Below, in pieces: positions 24,003 to 32,740 of a DNA stretch of 41,074 nt. Position 1 is the first letter of the stretch; each line of letters begins with the position of its first letter. The notes beneath the pieces were generated by a model that was given only the letters and a program-made list of their open reading frames with translations, was not told the origin of the DNA and ran no database searches. A program made the position numbers and the translations under genes. Source of the DNA: an uncultured Bacteroidaceae bacterium (GTDB lineage Bacteria > Bacteroidota > Bacteroidia > Bacteroidales > Bacteroidaceae); NCBI GenBank assembly GCA_934394435.1, contig CAKRRN010000022.1:1-41074 (forward strand), read 5' to 3'.

Positions 24003-25379
24003 CTACTGCTCGTCAGAGTCCTTCTCTGTCTCTTCTTCTGCTTTCTTCTTTGCCAAATATTCTGGTAGTGAGAGTCCAGCCTGATCAAAGAGTTCGCCCA
24101 ATGGAGGTATGCTCTTCATAAGTCCAGACAGGAAATTGGCTGTGCTGGTCTTGGCATCTCCAGCACCACCTCCATTATCCCATACGGTCACCTTATCTAT
24201 ATTGATACCCTTAATGGCATCCACCTGAGTCTTTACGAGTTCGGGCAACTTCTCCAGCAGAAGCAGTGTGTAAGCCTTGGTAGCATCGCCTCCAGCAGCC
24301 TTGATCATGCGGTCATATCCCTCAGCCTGCTTGGTCAGAACCTGATAGAGTCCGTTTGCCTCAGCTTCCATCTTCGCATAGATGGCATCTGCCTCACCCT
24401 TAGCGTTTACTCGCTTCTGCTCTGCTTCTGCCTCAGCCGCAATCACCAGTCGCTGTTTTTCTATCTCCTGAGCCACAATCACATTGGCTTTCTGGCTTGC
24501 CCGTTCACGGTCAGCACGCGCACTTTCTGCCTTCTGCTCTGCAGCATAAGCCTCCTCCAGTGCCTGAGCTTGGGCCACCTTTTCGGCTGCCACTGCCTTT
24601 CGCTGTGCTTCAGCCTCACGCTCGCGACGTGCAGAGTCACTGTTGGCAATAGCTATTTTCGCTTCATTCTCACCCTGTACGGCTTGCGCATTGGCTTCCG
24701 CAGTACGTATGCGCGTCTCACGTACAGCCTCTGCCTTACCGATTTCTCCTATCTTCTCCTGTTCTGCCACTCGCACCTTTGCCTCGTTGATAGCCTTGGC
24801 AGCTGCCTCCTGTCCAAGTGCTTCTATATAACCAGACTCATCTTTGATATCGGTCACATTCACATTGATGAGTCTCAAACCTATCTTTTTCAGTTCCACT
24901 TCCACATTAGCAGTGATAGCCTCCAGAAACTTGTCGCGGTCAGAATTCAGTTCCTCAATACTCATTGTGGCAATCACCAGACGTAGCTGACCAAAAAGTA
25001 TGTCGCGTGCCAATTCCTGTATCTGCTGTGCAGACTGACCTAACAAACGCTCTGCCGCAGCCAACATACTCTCTGGGTCTGTGCTGATACCCACCGTAAA
25101 CCGGCAAGGCACATCCACACGGATATTCTGCTTGGAAAGGGCATTAGTCAGATTGGCATCAATACCTATAGGGGTAAGCGACAAATAAGCATAATCTTCA
25201 ATGATAGGCCACACGAAAGCACCACCGCCATGCACACACTTGGCACTCTTAGACGAGCCTCTATTACCATAGATGACCAACACCTTGTCTGAAGGGCAAC
25301 GGCGATAACGATTGACAATCGCAATGAACAGGAACACCAAGATAACGGCTCCTATCAGAATAAAATAGAATGGGTCCAT
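24003..25379 (-). CDS. Flotillin-like SPFH membrane scaffold protein
   Basis: A 458-residue protein with one N-terminal membrane segment (about 4-24), an SPFH domain (about 30-200; CPSDKVLVIYGNRG, then AAERLLGQSAQQIQELARDILFGQLRLVIATMSIEEL) and a long Ala/Glu-rich coiled coil (about 200-370; repeated AEA/EAEA/AEAQR). It ends in a flexible acidic tail. This matches bacterial flotillins (YuaG/FloT type), which oligomerise in the inner membrane and organise microdomains. The upstream gene is an NfeD-like membrane protein, the partner found next to flotillin in many bacteria, so the pair is a conserved operon. What the module does in this organism cannot be inferred. Confidence 0.92.
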   Translation of the reverse strand: MDPFYFILIGAVILVFLFIAIVNRYRRCPSDKVLVIYGNRGSSKSAKCVHGGGAFVWPIIEDYAYLSLTPIGIDANLTNALSKQNIRVDVPCRFTVGISTDPESMLAAAERLLGQSAQQIQELARDILFGQLRLVIATMSIEELNSDRDKFLEAITANVEVELKKIGLRLINVNVTDIKDESGYIEALGQEAAAKAINEAKVRVAEQEKIGEIGKAEAVRETRIRTAEANAQAVQGENEAKIAIANSDSARREREAEAQRKAVAAEKVAQAQALEEAYAAEQKAESARADRERASQKANVIVAQEIEKQRLVIAAEAEAEQKRVNAKGEADAIYAKMEAEANGLYQVLTKQAEGYDRMIKAAGGDATKAYTLLLLEKLPELVKTQVDAIKGINIDKVTVWDNGGGAGDAKTSTANFLSGLMKSIPPLGELFDQAGLSLPEYLAKKKAEEETEKDSDEQ

Positions 25380-25446
25380 AACACTTAATCAATTATAAAA
25401 ACAAAAAAAAACGATTTCAGATTGGAGAGAAAGAGGGAAGAGCAGT

Positions 25447-26073
25447 TCAAATGCGCTCAACAAGCAACACCTGCGAGTCGATTACCTGGGTCACACGTAC
25501 TTGCGCGCCAGTGGGAAGAGCAGAGCCATCGGTGAGAGCAGGAAGTTCCTGCACAGAACCTTGAAAACTGATTTGCACCTTGCCCATGCCACCACGCGCT
25601 GCAGGTATAGGCACATACACCGTGCAAGACTGCCCCACTGCCTCTTGTATGCGGTAAGAACCTGTTGACTCAAGACGAAGCAACTGGCGAAGCATCACCA
25701 CAAAAGCTGCCACCAAGACACTACCACACAGCAATGCCACCAGAGCCAGCAAACCAGGATTGTGCACCACACCCGAAAAACACACACCGCCCCAGCCTAT
25801 TCCAAGCAAGAAGTTGACAGCATTACGTATGGTAAAAAGTTGCATAGCGCCACCCGTATCAAGCGTATCAGCATGTGCGTCAGGCATATCCACACTATCA
25901 GGAATATCACCAACGAAATCCACATCCGCATCAGTATCACCGATACCAATAAAAGTCAGAATCATCTGAATGGCAAAAACCACACTCATAACAATAGCGA
26001 TTCCCCAATAGGGTTTCACCAGTGGGTCAAGCGACTGAAACCAGTCAATCAGCAATATTTGTGTCATATTCAT
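25447..26073 (-). CDS. NfeD-like membrane protein, flotillin partner
   Basis: A 208-residue protein with a membrane helix near residues 22-45 and two more at about 80-125, separated by an acidic loop (GDTDADVDFVGDIPDSVDMPDAHADT). The C-terminal ~70 residues look like an NfeD/YuaF-type OB-fold (EAVGQSCTVYVPIPAARGGMGKVQISFQGSVQELPALTD). It sits 67 bases upstream of the flotillin gene on the same strand, the order seen for yuaF-yuaG in Bacillus, where the OB-fold protein is thought to assist or regulate the flotillin. No protease domain is fused, as in short NfeD proteins. A second Met two codons in is an equal start. Confidence 0.8.
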   Translation of the reverse strand: MNMTQILLIDWFQSLDPLVKPYWGIAIVMSVVFAIQMILTFIGIGDTDADVDFVGDIPDSVDMPDAHADTLDTGGAMQLFTIRNAVNFLLGIGWGGVCFSGVVHNPGLLALVALLCGSVLVAAFVVMLRQLLRLESTGSYRIQEAVGQSCTVYVPIPAARGGMGKVQISFQGSVQELPALTDGSALPTGAQVRVTQVIDSQVLLVERI

Positions 26074-26230
26074 GTTAGGTTTGATTAGTAGAACGTAAAG
26101 TTACGAAAAACATTCAACTTCAGTCATTCTGTGCAGAAAATTTTCACAAAAAAGTACGAAAATATATTTGACAACCTACGCCGAAACTTATTTTTCGCAC
26201 CCACAGATAATATTTCAGCCCAAAACGTTC

Positions 26231-26343
26231 GTTAAACCCAAATCAGTCGTTAGACCGAAACAAAGGGCCCTTTCTTGCTGACGAATAGTTCTTTCTAATC
26301 CCTATCTTTCTTTATTCCGCCATCTAATGACCGATTTAGGTTT
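26231..26343. repeat. Dispersed repeat, inverted pair
   Basis: AAATCAGTCGTTAGA at 26240-26254 and the reverse complement of AAATCGGTCATTAGA at 26323-26337 face each other about 70 bases apart, both with the flank GTTAAACCC or AAACCTAAAT. The left part (26231-26265) matches 39501-39535 almost base for base. The pair lies just past the GH43-like gene and upstream of the NfeD gene and could fold as a long stem. Confidence 0.6.
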
Positions 26344-26363
26344 ATTCAGAGAGAGAGAGAATT

Positions 26364-27344
26364 TTATTTCAGCTGGGGTTTTCCATGATGCCATGTCACA
26401 CGTTGCTGTGAGAGATACCAGTCACGCCCATGCGTTTTATTGCCTTGATAAAAGAGATATGTCTTCCCGTCTGTGTCTGTAAAAAGATGAGGATGACCGC
26501 TTTCGCTCTCATTCCATGTTCCAGGCTCCCCATTGCGCAGAAACGGTTCCTTGTCAAGCCTCTTCCAGTTGATACCATCCCGACTCACGGCAACGCCTAT
26601 CTGCTGTGGCTCATTGTTATATCCTCCTGCGTAGAACATATACATACGCTTGCCACGAACGGCTATTGAGGGAGCCTCTATACACTTGCGTTCCCAAGGG
26701 AGCGAGGGAGCAAGTATGGCACTGTCTGCAGCCTGTGTCCATTCCCCCCTGCTAAAATCAGTCCCCTTAGGGGCAGTGGCAACCCCCACCTTCTGAATCT
26801 TAAAATCAGGGTCGCGAGTAGCGAAATAGAGATAGTATGTATTTCGGAAAAAGCATACCTCCGCATCAATCGCACGCCCACACGTCCATGTTCCTGTGGG
26901 TGCGAAGATTGGGTTTGTAGCATCTCGTTCAAAATGTATTCCGTCTGTAGAGGTGGCATGGCAGACGGCATCCTTACGTCCGTTGCCATAAGTCTGATAA
27001 AAGAGATGTACCACTCCATCTCTGACAAGTGCGCCTGGGGCACAGAGTCCGTTCCGCTCATAGTCTGCACCAGGTTGTGGAGTAATTTCCCCTACTTTGC
27101 TCCAGTTAATCAGGTCATGGCTTTCCGCTATGCCTATGTTCCACCCACCAGCCTTGTCACCCTTGCGTGGAGGTATGGAGTAATACATCAGATACCTACC
27201 AAGGAAACTCACCACATGTGGGTCTTTGGCAAAAGGAACTCCTTGACGCGAGTCATCGCCATACATCATGGTCTGGCCCTGCACGTTTATTATGGGAAAC
27301 AGGCACACAAGTGCAAAAAGGAGAAAGTTTCTTAATCTTGTCAT
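26364..27344 (-). CDS. Secreted GH43-like beta-propeller glycosidase
   Basis: A 326-residue protein with a signal peptide (1-23, ending INVQGQ) and the repeated blades of a five-bladed beta-propeller: a Y(L/M)(F/Y)Y strand recurs, as in GRYLMYYS, VHLFYQTY, TYYLYFATRD, RMYMFYAGG and TYLFYQGN. Expected GH43/GH32-type acidic residues are in FAKDPHVV (general base), RAIDAEVCFF and CIEAPSI (general acid). It probably hydrolyses a plant or mucin-type furanoside or related glycan outside the cytoplasm; the exact family and substrate are not clear. It follows the outer-membrane barrel gene by 39 bases on the same strand, so the pair may work together. Confidence 0.78.
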   Translation of the reverse strand: MTRLRNFLLFALVCLFPIINVQGQTMMYGDDSRQGVPFAKDPHVVSFLGRYLMYYSIPPRKGDKAGGWNIGIAESHDLINWSKVGEITPQPGADYERNGLCAPGALVRDGVVHLFYQTYGNGRKDAVCHATSTDGIHFERDATNPIFAPTGTWTCGRAIDAEVCFFRNTYYLYFATRDPDFKIQKVGVATAPKGTDFSRGEWTQAADSAILAPSLPWERKCIEAPSIAVRGKRMYMFYAGGYNNEPQQIGVAVSRDGINWKRLDKEPFLRNGEPGTWNESESGHPHLFTDTDGKTYLFYQGNKTHGRDWYLSQQRVTWHHGKPQLK

Positions 27345-27383
27345 AAGTATCTCTATTAAATCTTTAGTATATGCGTTCGGATA

Positions 27384-30308
27384 TTATCTCGAAGATTTCT
27401 TTCCGTCATGCTTGTCAGAACGGCTTTTAGACTTTTCCCTTCCCGACATAGAAGCAGACGGTGAGCTTTTCTTTCTACCACTCGAGCCTCCAAACTGACG
27501 GAAGCGATAACTAACAGAAGCCAGGAAGTAACTATTCACCATACTTGTCCGTGTATCTGTGCGTGCTGTGGTAGTGATGGTTCTGCTCACATCGCTACGT
27601 CTATCCAGCAAGTCTACGGCTCGCAGACTCAGCGTAAGATTCTTCTTGGGTAGTAGACTTTGGCTTATCTGGAAGCCCCAAATCAGTTCGTTGGTATTCA
27701 TATTGGAACTGGCATATCCACGACGACATTGCTCGTCTATGCTGGTACTCAACGTCATATTCCAAGGCAGACGCACCAAAGCACTGCCTCCATAATTGAA
27801 CCGATAGGTATCCATCTTCCCTGCACTGGTGCTGGTACTATGGGTATGGCTGTAGCGGAAGGCTCCTTGAGCATTCAGCTCCAACCAGTCTGTACGAAAG
27901 GTCAGACGCAGTCCCTGTCGCACAGATGCTCCACGGGTTTTGTTCTTCAGCGTTTCTGCCAGTTTGCTTCGATATACATAGCCCACAGCGTTTGTCATGC
28001 TACCCTGCGTGTTACTATTGATTCGGAAACGCTTGTCTCCGCGCAATGCCGTGTTGAAATTGAAGCTTGCCGATCCATTCCAGTTGCCATTTACATTCTG
28101 CGGAGTGGTCACACGCCCACCTGTCAACTCGTTATATTCCGTACGACTGCTCACACTGTTTTGTGTAACGTGGAAATCCATATTAGCAGCATACGACCTT
28201 TGCAGTTCAGTAAGGCTCTTGCGATAATCGGCATGTATGGTCTGCGTGAAGGATGGCTTCAGTCCTGGATTACCCAAACGGATATTCAGTGGGTCGGCAT
28301 TGCTAAGTGTGTCGGGTATGAGATCTGTGATTGTCGGCTGTCCGGTGCTGGCATGATACCGTGCATTGAATTGTTCTCTTTTTGAGAAACGATACTTAAA
28401 GTTGAGTGTCGGACTGGCATTGACAACCGTACGTGCCACCTCATAATGCCGTACACCTTTCGTATAATCTACCTGACTGCGCTGTGGCTGCACCGTAGCT
28501 CCTACGGTCAGCAGATAGTGTGACCTCACTATTCTCAACTGCAAGTTTACATTATGATTCTGATAGATATTCTCCGTTCGACCTTGCTGCGCGGTGTCTG
28601 GAACGGAGAGATATTCCATACCGCAATAGTTATCCTGCGTGACGCCTCCATACTTATTATCCAGTCCGAATATAGAACTTACGTTGCGCTCGCGTTCAGA
28701 ATGCCTCCATGAATACTGATAACTGGTCTGCAGGTATATCTGGCGTCCGATCGGCTCCGTATAGGAGAAACGTGCCGAAGCATTGCGACTACGGTTGTCC
28801 GCATTGTTAAACTGTGTCTTCTGATAGACTGAGTCCTCTCCGCTTACAGCCCTAAGCAGATAATAGTCTGTTTGCGAATAACTGTCATTATCTGACGTTC
28901 CATGCTGGAATCCAGCATTCAGATTCATTGCCACGCTGCGTCCAGACTTCTTCAATCGGCGATGTACCTGAACGCTCCCACTGGCCTGCACATTGTCCTG
29001 TGTGACGTGACTTGCTCCCAACCGACGGTTGACACGTATGCTGTCTGGCACCATCGACCAATCCTCCAGCACATCTCTCATTTCTGGCACTAATGGAAGC
29101 GGATCTTTACGCATGGATGCGCCCAACCGATTTGCGTTGCTGCTACCCTTGCCCCATTGAAAATCTGGCCTTACAAGGATATTGGTGAGCGTATCTGGTG
29201 TCCACTCTATTTTGTACTGCAGATGTAGATTTCCACTGTGGCTGGTCTGTCTGCGTGCTTGCGTCTGATAGGCAGCACGCTTGTTTTCGAAAGATTCTGT
29301 GGACGAAGCGGTCTCGCTCTTGCTCTTACGTAGGCTGGTCTGCAGTCCGCCATTGAGCTGCAGACGATCCTTGCGCTCGTAGTTTTGCGTCAGTCCCACA
29401 TTTCCCGATGTGGTATTGCCATTGCCTCCCGTATTTCCTGCATTCCCCACAAGCGTAACCTTCTGGTCCTTAATAAAACGGCTTACCATCAGTCTTCCGC
29501 TCATGCGGTCATGGGTGCCATATGCTCCCTGCAGGTTGCTCATCCATCCGCGTTTACGATTCTTTTTGATACTGAGGTCGAGCACCACTCGTTCCTCACC
29601 ATTATCAATGCCCGTGATACGTGCAGCATCGCTTTGCCTGTCGTAGGACTTTATCTTATCAATCATGTCAGCAGGCAGATTATCGAGGGTAGCCTGCATG
29701 TCACGTCCAAAAAATTCTTTTCCATCCACCAGCACCTGTGTTACAGGACGTCCGTTCAAGGTATATTTGCCATTATCGTCCACCTCGATGCCAGGCAACT
29801 TCCGTACAAGTTCGTCCACCATGGCACCCTCCTGCAGTTTAAATGCCTCCGCATTATAGACCAAAGTGTCAGCACTCACGGTCATCTCCGCCATCTGCCC
29901 ATGCACCACAGCCTCACGCATCAGGGTGGAGTTTTCATGCAAATACACATCGCTGAGCATTAGGTTAGCGGACTTGCGAGTAACGTTCAGACGAAGACTC
30001 TCCTCAAGAAATCCCATACAGGTAAAGCGCATCGTGTATTGTCCCACAGCCACATCAGCAAGTACATACTGTCCGTTGTCATCTGTCTGCGTCATTTTCA
30101 CGACCTTGCCATCTACCGTGAGCAAGCGAACATGCACGCCTGGCAGACTGTCTTGCAGAGTGGCATCGAGTACACGTCCGCGCAACTGCAACGTTCGCAG
30201 AGAGTCTGTACGCTGGGAGGTGACAGCCTGCTTGTGTCCACGCGGTTTCTGTGCCACCATAGCCAGTGGCATCAGCAACAACGCGAACAGGAAAAGAATA
30301 CGTTTCAT
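27384..30308 (-). CDS. Large outer-membrane beta-barrel protein, paralogue
   Basis: A 974-residue protein from the ATG at 30308 (signal MKRILFLFALLLMPLAMVAQ; an upstream TTG is in frame but would spoil the signal peptide). It has a carboxypeptidase-regulatory-like domain (LRGRVLDATLQDSLPGVHVRLL), a plug-like region (VRKLPGIEVDDNGKYTLNGRPVTQVLVDGKEFFG) and a long barrel, as in the protein at 20664-23672, with which it shares many segments. The extreme C-terminus is basic and Ser/Lys-rich (SGRKKSSPSASMSGREKSKS) in place of the paralogue's Gly-rich tail. It lies between a Tat-exported phosphoesterase and a GH43-like hydrolase on the same strand. Probable nutrient receptor or surface protein; ligand unknown. 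Confidence 0.87.
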   Translation of the reverse strand: MKRILFLFALLLMPLAMVAQKPRGHKQAVTSQRTDSLRTLQLRGRVLDATLQDSLPGVHVRLLTVDGKVVKMTQTDDNGQYVLADVAVGQYTMRFTCMGFLEESLRLNVTRKSANLMLSDVYLHENSTLMREAVVHGQMAEMTVSADTLVYNAEAFKLQEGAMVDELVRKLPGIEVDDNGKYTLNGRPVTQVLVDGKEFFGRDMQATLDNLPADMIDKIKSYDRQSDAARITGIDNGEERVVLDLSIKKNRKRGWMSNLQGAYGTHDRMSGRLMVSRFIKDQKVTLVGNAGNTGGNGNTTSGNVGLTQNYERKDRLQLNGGLQTSLRKSKSETASSTESFENKRAAYQTQARRQTSHSGNLHLQYKIEWTPDTLTNILVRPDFQWGKGSSNANRLGASMRKDPLPLVPEMRDVLEDWSMVPDSIRVNRRLGASHVTQDNVQASGSVQVHRRLKKSGRSVAMNLNAGFQHGTSDNDSYSQTDYYLLRAVSGEDSVYQKTQFNNADNRSRNASARFSYTEPIGRQIYLQTSYQYSWRHSERERNVSSIFGLDNKYGGVTQDNYCGMEYLSVPDTAQQGRTENIYQNHNVNLQLRIVRSHYLLTVGATVQPQRSQVDYTKGVRHYEVARTVVNASPTLNFKYRFSKREQFNARYHASTGQPTITDLIPDTLSNADPLNIRLGNPGLKPSFTQTIHADYRKSLTELQRSYAANMDFHVTQNSVSSRTEYNELTGGRVTTPQNVNGNWNGSASFNFNTALRGDKRFRINSNTQGSMTNAVGYVYRSKLAETLKNKTRGASVRQGLRLTFRTDWLELNAQGAFRYSHTHSTSTSAGKMDTYRFNYGGSALVRLPWNMTLSTSIDEQCRRGYASSNMNTNELIWGFQISQSLLPKKNLTLSLRAVDLLDRRSDVSRTITTTARTDTRTSMVNSYFLASVSYRFRQFGGSSGRKKSSPSASMSGREKSKSRSDKHDGKKSSR

Positions 30309-30383
30309 ATACACATATGACAGATCCGCCAACAGAAGGTTTAGTCACAAGGGAATATTCCTTGTACGTTCACCAAGAGCACA

Positions 30384-31820
30384 TCAGCCCTTATCCAGCT
30401 GCCAATCTGTATAGATAGGATCTCCTTTCTTTCCGAAGCATTCACACGGACGTACACAGAAACGATAGCGGAAATTTACAGGTACCTCGTTTTCGCCAAA
30501 CACACAGGTCACCTCGCTCTGGTCATGCTCTTCGCTAAGAAAGAAATGTGGCGACATGACACGCTTCTGACATACGATACGGCTCACGTCAGCCATTATT
30601 TCCTCCAGTGTAACCTCAAAGTCGAAGGCTCTCTGACCATTACGTGACTTGAGCACATTGGGGAAGTGTACCGTGGTTTGCATCTGTTCCTTTCCCTGAC
30701 GATCCTTACCCTTGGCTCTGCTGACTGTAGCTCTGTCTCCTCGTGCGAACTGAGGGGCTACAGCTTTTCGTGCTCGCTGTTCAAAGGAGAGAGGCTTCTC
30801 CGTGCTCGTGGTTGGCAAAGGTATAATCCAGTTGTCTGCCAACGGACGCTGATACATAAAGTCCCACCGTTCAAGCGTCACAGCATTGTCATACACGGTC
30901 ATCACCATACCTTGCTTGCCTTCGCTTTGATTGATACTGGGCATCTGTGTAGGATAGGCAGGACCACCATCAATATAAGTATTCTCACGTCCGCCAAAGG
31001 AATATGTATAACTGAGCGAAGCCGTGCCCACACTGGTAAATGCTCCTTGCCAGATGGTTCGCTCATCGTTGAGTATCTGATGTGAATGACCGCTAAAAGC
31101 TATGCAATTAGGAAAGTGACTCAATGCCTCTGTCACCTCACCATTGTCTTGCCCCCATGCCCACTCACCAGAACAGGTGTTCTTGGGATGAGGATGCTGA
31201 AAATAGAAGAAAGGTTTACTGCCCTGCAGTTCAGCGGCATGAGCAGTGAGGAAATCCTGCAATCCAGGTGTATTCTGCCAGTTTGTCCAATGTGCGCCAA
31301 TGAACTTGTATCCCTTTACCTCCTTTATATATATAGGTTGGAACTTTTCATGATAATACTTTTTCCAAAGTTGCTCCCTACGATCACATATTGCTTCACG
31401 CGCAAGGGTCTGCTCACGGTCATCACCCTGCAAAGCCTCGGTAATGGTGCCATAGTGATGTCCCTCTATGTCGTGGTTGCCATATACGAAAAGACGTTCC
31501 ACATGGTGTCCGTTTGGCAGTCGGTCCTTGGGAAAGACTTGAAACCAAGTGGTGGCTACCAGCCTCATCTGACGTTCCAGTCCAGTATCAGCCATATCAC
31601 CAGCAATAAGCACAGCATCCACCTCGCGGTCACGAAAATACTCAAACGTACGCTTCAGCACAGGCAGGTCGCGCTCCAGACGAATATGTATGTCACTCAA
31701 TATGCCTACACGCAAATGTGGTTTACCCATAGCAGTGGTGGCTTGAGCAAATGATTTCAAGTCTAAGCACAGGGCACCAGCAAGCATGGCACCGCTTCGT
31801 AGAAAATCTCTTCTATCCAT
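30384..31820 (-). CDS. Tat-signal metallophosphoesterase
   Basis: A 478-residue protein starting MDRRDFLRSGAMLAGALCL, a twin-arginine export signal (RRDFLR plus hydrophobic stretch), so it is probably exported folded with its metals. The calcineurin-like motifs are GILSDIHI, IAGDMAD, VYGNHDIEGHHYG and FSGHSHQI. The C-terminal ~150 residues form a beta-rich domain, with a Cys-rich end (CVRPCECFGKKGD). It follows rsmA by 30 bases and precedes the barrel gene by 75 bases on the same strand, where a near-palindrome (CAAGGGAATATTCCTTG, 30348-30364) lies. Substrate unknown; phosphodiester or nucleotide phosphate are plausible. Confidence 0.88.
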   Translation of the reverse strand: MDRRDFLRSGAMLAGALCLDLKSFAQATTAMGKPHLRVGILSDIHIRLERDLPVLKRTFEYFRDREVDAVLIAGDMADTGLERQMRLVATTWFQVFPKDRLPNGHHVERLFVYGNHDIEGHHYGTITEALQGDDREQTLAREAICDRREQLWKKYYHEKFQPIYIKEVKGYKFIGAHWTNWQNTPGLQDFLTAHAAELQGSKPFFYFQHPHPKNTCSGEWAWGQDNGEVTEALSHFPNCIAFSGHSHQILNDERTIWQGAFTSVGTASLSYTYSFGGRENTYIDGGPAYPTQMPSINQSEGKQGMVMTVYDNAVTLERWDFMYQRPLADNWIIPLPTTSTEKPLSFEQRARKAVAPQFARGDRATVSRAKGKDRQGKEQMQTTVHFPNVLKSRNGQRAFDFEVTLEEIMADVSRIVCQKRVMSPHFFLSEEHDQSEVTCVFGENEVPVNFRYRFCVRPCECFGKKGDPIYTDWQLDKG

Positions 31821-31850
31821 GTTAGTTCCTTTTAATTCATATTACAAACT

Positions 31851-32699
31851 TCAGTTTCTGTCAGTTTCTCCTTCCGACATCTCCTTTTGCAAACTCTGAG
31901 TCAGCTGAATAAACTCCTGCACGCTCAGCTGCTCTGGGCGTTTCGTGAAAAGGTCTTGCGAGAGCCATTCCGCATGGTCTTTCGGTTGTATGCCTTTGTT
32001 CTGGAGTTCTAAATCTAACTGACTGAGCAGAGGACGTATGTTGTTGCGCAGAGTCTTGCGTCGCTGATTGAAAGTGGTTTTTACCACCCGACGGAAAAGA
32101 TTCTCATCACAAGGCAACGAGGTGACATCATTGCGTGTCAGACGGATAACGGCACTCTTCACTTTTGGGGGTGGACAGAAGACATGTTCATCTACGGTAA
32201 ACAGATATTCCACACTATACCATGCCTGCACCAGCACACTCAGTATACCGTAAGTACGGCTACCAGGACCAGCAGCCATACGCTGAGCCACCTCGCGCTG
32301 TATCATACCCGTACAACAAGGTATCAAATCTCTATACTCGAGCATCTTGAAGAATATCTGACTGGAAATATTGTAAGGATAGTTGCCTGTCAGCACAAAC
32401 GGCTTACCGTCAAAGGTCTTTTCCAAAGGCATGCGTAGGAAATCATCCTCCAGGATATTGTCTGCCAGTTGCGACATATTCTCATGCAGATAAGCCACCG
32501 ACTCGGTATCAATCTCCACCACCCTCACCAACCTGTCCTTGGTAAGCAAGTATTGTGTGAGCACACCCATTCCTGGACCAACCTCCAAGATGGGCAATCC
32601 CGGACAGGCATCTACGGTGTCTGCAATCCGTCTCGCCACCTCCTGGTCTGTAAGAAAATGCTGACCAAGCTGTTTTTTGGGTCTTACTTTTTTCATCAT
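31851..32699 (-). CDS. rsmA: 16S rRNA A1518/A1519 dimethyltransferase
   Basis: A 282-residue KsgA/RsmA methyltransferase that dimethylates two adjacent adenosines near the 3' end of 16S rRNA in late small-subunit assembly. Motifs: KKQLGQHFL at the N-terminus, SAM-binding EVGPGMG (39-45), acidic VVEID (about 60-64), catalytic GNYPYN (105-110), and the C-terminal FCPPPKVKSAVI segment. Two Met codons in a row give two equal starts. It lies 41 bases after murF on the same strand. Confidence 0.96.
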   Translation of the reverse strand: MMKKVRPKKQLGQHFLTDQEVARRIADTVDACPGLPILEVGPGMGVLTQYLLTKDRLVRVVEIDTESVAYLHENMSQLADNILEDDFLRMPLEKTFDGKPFVLTGNYPYNISSQIFFKMLEYRDLIPCCTGMIQREVAQRMAAGPGSRTYGILSVLVQAWYSVEYLFTVDEHVFCPPPKVKSAVIRLTRNDVTSLPCDENLFRRVVKTTFNQRRKTLRNNIRPLLSQLDLELQNKGIQPKDHAEWLSQDLFTKRPEQLSVQEFIQLTQSLQKEMSEGETDRN

Positions 32700-32740
32700 A
32701 ATATTGTTTTGAGATGCTTGGATTCAAGAAAAAACACGTC

